Origin: Hofstenia miamia
Lineage: Eukaryota; Xenacoelomorpha; Acoela
NCBI GenBank assembly: GCA_004352715.1
Contig: SCFE01000047.1
Coordinates: forward strand, 448,220-512,219
DNA: 64,000 nt
Direction of reading: 5' to 3'
The notes under the pieces are model-generated. The model had not been told where the DNA came from. It saw only the letters and a program-made list of their open reading frames with translations, and did no database searches. The translations under genes and the position numbers were made by a program. The first letter of the stretch is position 1. Each line of letters begins with the position of its first letter. Of this stretch, positions 27,992-40,400 are shown one piece after another.

Positions 27992-30900
27992 CGAGCGGTG
28001 TGTGCAATGAAAATCACCACAAAGTGCACACAGTGCCACTTAGAAATTATGAAAAAAAATGATGTCTACTGTTGTCGCCAGCACAAAAAACAATAGTCAA
28101 TTGCTATGTGATATACATCATGCAAATGAAGAACTGATTCTTAGGACGCAGAACTTTGATGAATTTGGTAATATTTTTCTATACGATCAACATTAATCCG
28201 ATAAAAATTTCAAATGAAAACTCGAGAATGTTTATTACTATATTTAAGAATTACAGGATGGTCCATAAGTAACCGGGCACTTAAGTATCCAATGTTTCTA
28301 TTAATATATGTTCATATTACATTCCTAGTCACATTTATTATGCATATTATGCTTTTAAATTCTTAAATAAACAAATTAAATTTATTTGCATATTTAAATA
28401 ATTAATTAACATAAATCAGTTTCCAATGCAAAAGCTGGTGCAACCAATATTTTCCTGAAATATGGATTTGACACCGCTGAATTTTTCTTTTGGGGTTCAT
28501 AAAGTGCTGGGTGTATGGTCATCATCGAGCTTCAATGAATCAACTAAAACTATTCATTAAGTTTGAAGATATTTTTGTTGAAGAATCAACATATCTGTCA
28601 TTCCATTGACGCTCGATTACATAAATGTCTTGCTTCCAATTTTGAATTTCAACATAGTTTTTAGATTTGCTTGTAACTTGAGTTAATGATAAAAAACAGT
28701 TCATTAATACTTGTTGAAAGTTATGAAAATAAAAGTTGTCCAGTTATTTCTGGACCACCCTGCATATTGATATTTCTGTGAAGAAATTAATGGAAAAATG
28801 TTTTGCTGCGTCCATTTTGACATGCGGCATAACGTAGCAGCACTTGGGTTTCCTGACACCAATTGCAACTGCCACTACTGAAGTATTACAGGAATATATC
28901 AATTAAATAATTGGCTCCACCTTTAATAGGATTCAAAAAAGCTAGTTTTGTTGCCATGTAATTGTAAATGTTAGACAATATTTGCCACATTCTATTTACT
29001 ATGAATTCGAATGCGATCTAGATTTTTTGTGGCTAGTAGAAGAACAAACGACGTTTCAATGTGGACTTCGACTTCTCATTGATAAATATCGAGTCTTTTT
29101 TAGTTATTAGCATATCGCATTATGTACAAATTAGTACGATTACCCTACATTTGTTCAGTATTTTATTAATAATTGGCGTAAAATGGGAGAAACACAAAGT
29201 CAATTCAATGAGTTCATTGTAAACGTGTCCAAACGTTGAAACTTTCAAAGATGAAAGTAATCACTGATGACATCGTAGTAATCAATAAGAAAAATGTGCT
29301 AAAACATGAGATGTTTATGATAATTATTAGAGATCTTTTAAAGACTTAAATCCTGATGTCATTATTGGATGCATACAATTTTCAGAGTTAATGTCATAAA
29401 ATTGAATTACAAACTTGGAAAATCCTCAACATATTCGGGAATGTGCTTATCAGAGAATTTCCCTTTAAACAGTATAATTCTTATTCTGCAGTATTTCTGA
29501 TGGACAATGTACATATGTTTTGATTATGTGATGAATGTTCAAATGAATTCTTTACCAATTTGAGAATTGCTCCTCTATAAATTACCCTCAATATCAAGTG
29601 GCGTACATGGACTAGCAATTGTGCAAAGGTAGAAAAGTAGGTGCTGGTAAAGTTTCTGTCACTATAGATGAATTCAATGTACTTTTGGGTTACATTTTGA
29701 GACATCATTTTGTAAAACGACAGCCTAGAACTTGTTTTGAAAATGAAAAAGTAAAAGCTATGTGAAATATATTAATGTATATTCAATTCGATTTTGAGAG
29801 TAACTTTGGATTTGCAACAATTTCTTCATTTATGTTTTAAGTAATTCAGCAGTTTTAACCCCTTCACATCTGGAACCCACCAGTCCGATCCCTACTCGGT
29901 ACTAAAACGCACCACAATGTTATATTTATTAAATGGTTAACAGGCATTATCTATAGTCTACAGTGACTTGGTAGGCGGTAGTAAACAGTGTCATCAGGTT
30001 TTCTCTAATTGGTGGCTGAATTCCAGTGCACTGATATGGATTTGATGAAAGTGATTCAGATAATGAGACAGAAAATGAGGACTTTTTGATGACGATGGCG
30101 TTAACTTAGATCCGTGTAGAAGTGATAATGGGCAAGATGAAGAGTCTGACTCTGAAGTTGAAGATTATGAAAATGATGATAGCGTAAACAATGTATCATG
30201 GAAAGTATTTCAACAAATGCATGACTCTCTATGTTGACTGACTGCATCGCAACTCACGATTATTTGGAATTCTGGATCTTGTAAATACAATTTTCTTGAA
30301 GTTTGTCATATCTCAAAGTTTGATTTTAGACGAGACATTGCTTTTGCATAAAAGGGGTTTGCAGATTTGTATGTTTATACTTTCTTTCTGCCCATTGTTA
30401 AGAAAACAAATTTAAACCAAATTCAAAACCAAAAAACGGTATATTGAGAGATTTCCATGTACGTTTGCTGCTGGTTGCCATGGAAAAGAGGGAAAGCCAA
30501 GAATCTCATGTTGAGATAGACCATTCTAATTAATAATTAACAGAACAAGGGAATGCTTAAAGAAGCATAATCAACACAAACTCAAAAAGGAATTTAGCTT
30601 TATTTTAAGGATATATGCAACCTTAGTATGAATAATTTAAAGCATGATTTTTAAGATGATTGAAATGACGAACACGAAAAATGAAAACCTAGGCCCTAGT
30701 AAACTAGAAGAAATTATATTTAGAGGCAAAGGAACTAGAACGATATTCTTCGGCGGAGAGTTAGTTTTGAAACTAATATAGTAATTAGGAAGACTGATAT
30801 TAAATATCTGAATGCATACTTCCATGAAAATTTAAGTAGGAAAACATATTTAAAATAAAACTGCCAAGAAGATAGAATAGTTATTAATTCAATGAAATTT

Positions 30901-33900
30901 CTTATTACATATTTTACTCCGGCTATGGTACTCTTTACTTTCAAAGAATAAAAAAGCCTAGTTGAGTATAGGGCGAAAGCCTTACAATGCCTGAATGAAA
31001 AATTTTAAAACGACCCATTACAATTCTTGTAGAAGAACAGATGAAAATTCTCTTTACACAGAGTTCCAAAGAAAATAAAAATTATCACATTCCTTGCTTT
31101 ACAGACGTAGTTTCACAGGCTTGCATGCAATCTTAATGATATTCAGAGCTGCAGAATGCGCAACTTTCTTTGGAAATTGAGCAAATCCCAATTTTTTATA
31201 CCTTCCCGTGAAAAATGTGAATTGCGACAATGGGCGTTATCTTGGGGAAATAAATTACCATCGTCAATGCTAGGGGCTACACATTGCCGAATATTTCTCT
31301 ATGGTGGCAAATGTAAATGTTTCCATAGTTACGAACTAATATGCGATGCACAAAAGATCAAATGTAGTTCCATACACTAAGTATTTTACTAAATTTGGAA
31401 ACATATTTGGTCAAATACTTTGACCCCGAAGGAAGTCTAATAAACTGCACTTTTTTCACTAATTTGTCTATAAAAGAGAAATTGAAAGCGCAAACTTTGT
31501 CTCAGTAATTCAGGCAGTTTCTTAATGTTGCATAAATCATGATAAACGCACTTTTTGAACTTATGATTGTGATAATAAATGAAATTTAGTAAATATAATA
31601 TAATACCAGTAAATAATTTTATTATTAATTTTGAATATTGTTCAGCTGCTTTAAAAGAGCATAACATGAGCTTACCGGATGCTATTTTAGCAGCAGAGTT
31701 ATTGTATAATAGCAGAATTTCAGATTCTGAACGTAAGGTGATTTTGCCGTCGACTAATTTAAATTTTGCTGATATCAAAAATGCTCTTTTGCAATCTAAT
31801 ACAAGTTTTGACCTAGGGTTAAATGAATCCCATTCGAATTATAGTGAACATATGTTAAAGTAAAATACAACTAACACTGTTTTAGGCGATACACATTCAC
31901 AAGCTCTAATGTCTCGAAATAGTCGATATCACAATAATCGCGATATTGGTAATACTCAAAGGGGCGAAATTTTGTAAGTGGGGAAAATTTCGCAATTTTA
32001 ACGTAGCAGGAACTAGTGTTTCAAGACCCTGTCATATATGTGGTGTAATCGATCATTGGGCAAGAGAGTGCAAAAACAGATCAAGAAGACACCACACACG
32101 TCCCTAGTGCTAATTCAGAAAATATTCAAAGCGATGAGCAAATTCTTTTTACTTACTTTACTGCTTATGTAACGCGCAATTCAATATTTGATAATGTTGG
32201 TATTATAGATACGACATGTACCCTAACAGTTGCAGGCAATACATGGCTAGAAAATTACTTATTGTAAAATTGATATTAAACACATCAAAAAGATTACGGC
32301 AACCTCAAAATTCATTTTTGACGATGGAAATCGACAGCAGGCATTATACCAAATACATTTGCCAATAAGAGTTTTTGGGCAACACCGATTTCTCTCTGTA
32401 CAAGTTATTGCAGGGCGACTACCACTTTTATTGTCTAAAATGACATTGAAGAAAACGGGAGCATTAATTGATATGGCAAATTCAAAAAATACCATTTAAG
32501 GAAACACAATTGATTTAATTGAAACCCCAACGGTACACTTAGCTATTTCGTTATGTCCTGATCGGGAACTTCTGCCTTTAAAGGATATGCAGACAATTAT
32601 GGCAGTGAATCAATAAAACTGAATCATACTGAACTAAGAAAAATTCATATTCAGTTTGGACACTGCAGTGAAATTCACATGATACGTTTCCTCAAAAATT
32701 CAAATTGTAATTTTGATATTAATTTAGTTAAAACCGTATGTAAAATTTGTGAAATTTGTAAAAGAACTAGACAGCCAATGTGACGATCTATTTTTTCGCT
32801 TCCTTTATCCTCTGAGGTTAATCAAGTTATTGCAATTGATTTGTTCTGGCTGGATTTAAATGAATTTGGCAAAAAGAGTACATGGGTTGTTCACATAAGT
32901 GACACTTTTTCACGCTTTAGTATGTGTGTACCTATGAGCAATAAAAGTTCAGAATGCGTACAATATGCAATTTTAAATGTCCACAAAATTTAAGCGGACG
33001 ATGGCGGTGAATTTTTGAGCAATAGTCTTACTCGCATGTGCGAAAATCTAAGCATTCAACACGCTGCAATTGCTCCTTATTCACCATTTTCTAATGGTAT
33101 TGTCGAGCGGCACAATAAGATAATCAAAGAGACTTTATACGAGGAACCTTCCGCAAAATTGTGCAAAAAATTGTGTTCCTAACCGGAATTGATTTTCACC
33201 CAATCAAATTGTTTTTGGAAAAAATCCTCGAGTTTCATCTGTAATTACCGATGATAATCCGGCTTTAAAGGAAAATTCGATGTGCACTTACTCAAGCGGA
33301 AAATTCGGACCGACTTCGTAAAGCCCTATGTAGTAGTACTCGACTTAATGAGCGGTCATTATGTCTTGGTGATAGTGATATTTTTGGCATTGCTGGTGAT
33401 CGATTATGACTAGACACATTGACAAAACAGTTGTGTCTCATATTTAAAATTGGAAAATTGTTGAAATTGGGTACAAATGGGCCAGTTTTTTTGGGTGTTC
33501 AAATACGAAAAATTGATGATTGTTATCATTTATCTCAAATGAATTATGTCAATGCTCTTGATGATTTTGTTGATACTCATGAACTTATATGGTTATATTC
33601 GACAAGTAGGCCTGATTTAGCCTTTGTATTTAGTTTTCTCTCAACTCAAAATGATAGCAATTCAGAAACATTTGCAAAAATATCAAATCTTGTTCGTTTC
33701 GCAAAATGTCAAAATAATTATTTGCTATTTTCTAATGGGGCAAGTGGTTTCCTGCTTTGTGTATGTATTCAGATGCGTCCCTCGGCAATCCTAGTTGGGG
33801 AGGTTCGATCATTTTTTGGCAGCGATTTAATTGCATGATCTTCTAGGAAGTTAAGACGCGTATCACGAAGTGCATTAGCAGCCGAAACAATTGCACTGGT

Positions 33901-34964
33901 GGATAATATTGACCTACTATATCATACTCGTCATATGCTACAATCTGCAATGGGTGTTCTCATTTATTACTTCCAGATGATATTTACACTGACTCTAGTT
34001 AATGGTGTTCATTCTGGATCCGCCCCACTTGAAAAACGACTAGCAATTGATTTTAATTATATAAGAGAAGGTATTAAACGAGACGTTTACAAACTTCATC
34101 ATACCCTGGTGACAAGATGATTGCCAACAGTATAATTCTACTTTACTTCAACTTTTATGGAAAAGCCATTCTTGAATAAAAAAATGGGAATGTGATAATC
34201 AATGAAATACCAGTAATTTAGTAAATATAATGTAATACCAGTAAATGTTTATTTGAAATTATTGTTAATTCAATTTTTAAATATACTTGCTAAAACACAT
34301 GATCATTGTAGCCTTACACATTCTTCCAAATAAACTTTTCGATAAGCCGGAATTATAGAAATTTCTCTCTGATTCATGTTTTCCGGAAAATTTTTCTCAC
34401 AAGTTGCCTCAAATCCAATTGGAATTTCCTTGCCCATTTCGACTTGCTGAAATAAGTGCACCAACATTGGGATGAACATGCTTGACAAAATGAATTGACT
34501 CATTGACTCACTGTGTGTAATTTAAAGTTATTAAATACCTGCTAAAAAGTACATTGAAATCAGGATAGTGAATTATCACGTTGCTCCACTCAATATTACT
34601 GGAAATTTAAAGCTATCCGAGTCCATAATAGATAAAAGTTTCTAACAACACTTGAAACTACAACAGTCTAATAAAAAGTGCATGGGAGTTTCAGCTTACT
34701 TTTAGTAAGATTACAATTAAACTGCCTTCACAGTTGCAAACTAGATTCAAAGAGGTTAAACCACAACTCGGTTTTGGCAAGTCGGCAACGCCAAAATGCA
34801 TGTTGCTTCAGCATAGATGCTAATGCCGTTGCACGTATGTTTTTAGATATTATAGTATGATACAATTAGTTGACGACAATTACTTCAAAGATTAAGTTGT
34901 TATATCACCCCCCTGGTTTATTAAATTGTAAGGCTGTAATGATAGATTTAACGTAAAACGTATG

Positions 34965-35036
<72 letters not shown>

Positions 35037-37280
35037 AAATAATGGTATTATTAGACTTTGTACTAAAATCTTACTCTAGTGACCAAGAGAGTCTCACTAG
35101 GCCATCGACATCCAAACCATTTGGATCTAAGCGTGTAATAACGGTTTCTAAGCGATCGGGATCTACTTCAGCTAAATGCGATACCATATCCGAAAGAACC
35201 CGAGGTGCAACGTAAGTTAGTTCAGAAGAAATTATCCACATCTCTAGCGCAGCCAGCATTGAGCGGCGTGATTGCATTGGCAAGTAATCGTAGACATCGT
35301 TGTACAAAACATCAGACTTCCCAACTATTAAACAGGTTTCCACGCAAACACGGGTTTCTTCATCCGATGGTGGTTGCTAAACTTTGAAAATTATTTAAAA
35401 TTCTAAAGGTAATGAAATTCGATCGGTTTAGAAGGATGAGATAAAATTTTTAAACATTCATTCCAGAACACTAAAACACATTAATACAAGTTTAGCATAT
35501 GTACAAATTATCAATATTTGAAAATTAAAAAACTGCAACGTGAAGCAACTACATTTGCAAATAAAAAACTTAATATCTGATTACTGAGATAATTCTGAAC
35601 CTATCTAACAAATCCACAAAAATATTAAAATTACCAGAAAGTCTTGAGAAAAATCTGATACAACAAGCAAGTATATATTAAATCCAAAAATAAAAACAAA
35701 AAATAGTCCAATCACCACCGGATTGAATTGCATTAGAAGAATGATTCTTGAATTTAACCATGGCTCTCTTAACTAAAAAATTCGTCAATAAAGCATTGTT
35801 TTCATAAACTGTCTTTTTAATTAGCAATGAAGGTGCTTGCATATTCCACGCAGTGACAAGTTTGCTGTTAATTACATGTACATGTGCACTAACTAAGAAA
35901 GTATATTTCACTGAAGTTTTTTACCAATGCACTAGAAAAAAGTGTCATCAATTAGACAGCATAATGCCCAAGAAGACGAAACTTTTAGGCCATCTTATGT
36001 TGGATCGATAGAACATGGAGAGAAGACGTCCTCAATTCTATCCCTTACTGTGCTCTTTATTGTAAATTATTTATTATGTCTACAAAATTTTGGTTTTTTT
36101 TAATTATTGCCAAATATATACGATCATCATCCTTATTCTTAGCTTCAGTAAACGCAAAAAATAGTGCAGCAGCTGATGGAAATGATGTTTTAATTAATTT
36201 CGACACGTAGTGAAATGCATATTACAAATGTTTTTATTTTTATTTTGAAAATTGAACCAATCAGAAAGTATTATTTCAAACGATGTACAAATGAAGCGTG
36301 TAAATAACATGTCTATTATAATATGTGAATTTATACAAAAATTTCTCATGACTTTTCGGTCATGTTAATACTATATGACTTCAGATCGCAAATTTTGAAA
36401 TATATCAAAATATGGCAAAATTTAACGAGCGAAAATTTCGTAAAACATTAGTACTCAAGAAATAGAACGAATACAACACAAAAATAGTACAAATTGTGAT
36501 GTGATATGTCAAAATCTCGTGATTATGTGATGAAAAGTTCCAGAAAAAGGTGACATCAATGAACATTAGTATGTAAAAAATCAAATATCGGAAAAAACTA
36601 GTTTAAAGCAGTGAATGATGTTCAATTCTAATTTCGGCTAATATATCATGTGATAACGTAGGACAAAAATTTAAGTCCCGCTCATGTACTAAACAAAGTT
36701 AGGTGATATTATTCAAACGTACTGAGCCTAACTATTATAACATTGAACTACATTACCGCGTCTGGAAGTGATAAACCATTCGCCCATTCTACAACGATTT
36801 CTGCTGCTGTATCAGAAACCAATTCACCAGTTTCATGCAACCATCGAAGAAGACGCATGGCTTTCTTTGGTTGTGAGCGCACCATTGCCAAACGTTCCCT
36901 CCAACTTCGCAAGGCAATTACATGCAAGCCTTTAAGGCCCAAAGCTAGCATTTGTCCACCGGACTTGCTACCAAATGTGTAATATCGTGCTTTACTGCTG
37001 ACAGATTCTAATGCTGGACTCACCTAAAACTATGTTTCATACATCAAGTAAAATAGGAAGGACATATTTCGAATTTTGATTAAATTTACAACAAAAGTAA
37101 CCGAAATTAAAAATATTCTTTCTAATTGCATTCTTGCTCCTATGTTTGCTTCGATAGTAATACAGCCTATATAGAGAGACTGATTTCTATGACAATATTC
37201 CAGATGATATAAATCACAAATTTGTTGGGCTAACTGCTGATTGGCTTGTTATATGTTGTATTTTTTGAGATGCGTATCTC

Positions 37281-37312
<32 letters not shown>

Positions 37313-37412
37313 NNNNNNNNNNNNNNNNNNNNNNNNNNNNNNNNNNNNNNNNNNNNNNNNNNNNNNNNNNNNNNNNNNNNNNNNNNNNNNNNNNNNNNNN
37401 NNNNNNNNNNNN

Positions 37413-37448
<36 letters not shown>

Positions 37449-40400
37449 ATACCAAATTTGCTTCATTTGACGAATAGCGACTCTGACGGTGAAAAACCCG
37501 TTAAACACAGCGATCTCATTCATTAATAGTATCATGTGACTGAACATTTGTGTAAACTTAATAGTGGATAGGGTCTTAAATTATAAAACATGTGGGATTT
37601 ACGTGGAAATAACAAAGCGATTCCTATAAATATTTTTTCTTTGGACGAAGCAACTCCACTACTGCAAAGAAAAAATTGGGCACAACCATTTTTTAAACTT
37701 ATCCAATGGAAATACAATCAAAGCCTATTTAAATATTCAAGCACAATTAGCCAACTACAAACACGGTAGACACCATTTACCGTTTGCATATTAAAGCGTA
37801 ACGGTTCTGTGCTTTGTTTAGGTCACGGTTAGATTAATGGTGGGTTAAAAAGTGACTTGTCACATTTTGGTAAAATCGCACCTCTAACCACACGAGATAA
37901 TGAGCGATGTCACGATCACTAAAAAAATCGAACGTGCACGATTTCTTTATGATAGTCACATCTCTAATTAGCTCGGGTGTTTGGACGTGCAATGCCTTCA
38001 AATGTGACAGCTCACTTTTTAACACTAGTCTAACCGTGGCCAATTCAACTTTTTCACGGAACCTATTCCGGTCTTCAAATGCATGCGGAGTGGAACATTA
38101 ATAAACATGGAGGGTGGTTTATAGTAGCAAAACCAGAATTAATTTTAAGCCTATTAATAAATTCAGCAGCAACAAGTACATATCGTGTTGATAGCAATGT
38201 AAATTTACATACTGAAATATTTCTACGATTTTCTTAATCTGCATAATATTAAAAGATTAAACAAAAATATTATCTGGGGAGATTTTAAACTTGCCCGAAA
38301 TCGATTGGGGTGCAATTTATTCGTCTGTCAACGCCGATATGCAATTAATTGATTTCCTTACATGAATCAATGTAGTTGAAATTAGATTTCTGACTCATAA
38401 ATCTGGAAATATTTTGGACGTAATATCTTTCAACACAAAAAATATTTCATGCATTGATGAGAATGAGCGTGGTCGTGAAATTTCTGATCATGCTGTAATT
38501 TACGTGAGATTCGAAATAAACATTAACCTTGAAGTAAATCATTAAATGGCTTTTATTAATTCTTGTGACTATTCATTCAACAAAGCTGACGACTAATTAT
38601 AGAATTATTTGCTAACAGTTACGGTTGTTCTCAGTTTATAATACATTCAAACATTTCTCAGTTCCTCATTGCTGTCTATTAATACACGACAGATCCATAA
38701 ATTGCTCAACGACTTAATAGATCTACTGTAGGTCTTAATCTTCCATGTGATTTAAGATGAGCTGCTGAATTAATGCATGAATAAAGAGTTGTAACATGGT
38801 ACTCATTAACTTAACAAGGAATATCGCCTACAAATTCTGAACTTAAGTTGACTTAAAGTCTCTTATTCTTAACAAACTCTTAGTTTCTTCTCCAATTTGC
38901 ATCAATACAAATTCAAACATTAAAAACTTAGAACAAAAAATGTCTTTACTGGATAATGTCTGGTGATAATTACCTCGATCTTTTGCAGAAGATGAATCTA
39001 TATATGACTGCCAAATGTCACTTTCATCATTCACGAGTCGCAAGGTCTTCGCGAACAATGTCCGATCATATACAAGCTTTCACAGCATCAAAAATTTGAG
39101 AACCCTGGCTTAGATTTCACATAGATATACTGGCCTGATTTATTACAATTAAACTCCCTTGTAAATTATCAGTAAGTTATTAATAGTCTACGTGAATTTC
39201 AAATTTTGCATTAATTTTGACATTCATTTCCTCAGCAAAATAAGGCGATGTCTGTGAATCGGGTCAGCTTAAATGAAAGTTTTATTTTTGAATCTATATC
39301 AAGTCGAAATTATTCAGTATGAAAACCGATATTTTATATCAAATTTATACTTTCTGATAATTTAATAAAAACTCAACTATATAAACTTTAAACCGAAGAT
39401 TTATATATTAAAAACACTTGAATTGATCAATCATATGCTATTGTAACTACTTAAATTAAAATATGATGACATCATACTTGGTGATAAAAATATGCAACAA
39501 AATATATGAAACTATTTGTAATGTATTGTTTGGAGATTGATTAATTAACTAAAACTTTTTCAATAATTAATTTTGAAATATATTAACAATATATAATAGT
39601 AAGGAAAATCAGAATATTCTAGTTGCGCTTAAGAATAGCAATGTCGTTTCTTCTATAATTTTGGATACACTTAATGCATATAGAAATGGATATACTATAA
39701 GCAGGGCAAGTAAAAGTCAATAGGCATGAAAGGGAGTTCGATCAAAAATAAAAAATTAATACATTCTATTTTTACTATATTGACTCGATAAACCCAAAGT
39801 GAACATTAATGTTCAGATTGAATAAACCCAATAATGCAAGCAAAGATAAAAACCATTTTAAAAAATAAACGACACGAACATATGCATATTTAAGCATAAT
39901 TCACACCGCGTCACATCCTCAGTCGATATACTATATAATGCTGCTATGTGTATATGAAGTATGTGCTATATTATCAAAGATTCTACAGTCAGAGTGCAAT
40001 AGTAAAGAATAAGCCGAGAAGCTTTTTTCAAACATTGAAAACGCTCTCTTAAGTTGGGTGCATGTGTAAGACATTTTTCCGTGTTTTTAAAGATAGTATT
40101 GTTCTTGTGGCATATGATCCATTTTTTAAATTTTATGATAGTTAACGGAGTGAACCTACGGAGCACTTCCACTGTAACGCGCTGAATGATCTGAAAGACG
40201 GAGAACATTTTGTAAAACCAATTGGGAAATACAGCATAAAGAANNNNNNNNNNNNNNNNNNNNNAAGACATTTTTCCGTGTTTTTAAAGATAGTATTGTT
40301 CTTGTGGCATATGATCCATTTTTTAAATTTTATGATAGTTAACGGAGTGAACCTACGGAGCACTTCCACTGTAACGCGCTGAATGATCTGAAAGACGGAG

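Larger units (their letters stand above)
31568..34260 (+). mobile_element. Internally deleted Ty1/copia-type LTR retroelement
   Basis: Related direct repeats starting TGTGATAAT at 31568 and 34191 look like LTR starts. A purine-rich tract (aaaaaaatgggaa, 34178-34190) directly precedes the second, as a polypurine tract should. Between them, in copia order, are gag, zinc knuckle, protease-like, integrase, then RT end and RNase H pieces. Only 60-80 bp of LTR similarity is visible, and gag begins almost at once after the left repeat, so most of the 5' LTR and leader is missing. Most of the RT palm is also missing. Frames are broken; the copy is inactive. Confidence 0.75.
27921..35074 (-). other. 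VPS8 intron E-F (7.2 kb), transposon-rich
   Basis: Holds an (AT)n run, a mariner relic, a second piggyBac relic, a deleted copia retroelement and a (TTA)n run. I recognise nothing in 28763-29858, 30540-31567 or 34280-34960. Confidence 0.75.

Noticed and set aside
37834-38101. Open frames on both strands at 37834-38101
   Set aside because: They lie in the foldback palindrome; overlapping frames on both strands follow from the inverted symmetry.
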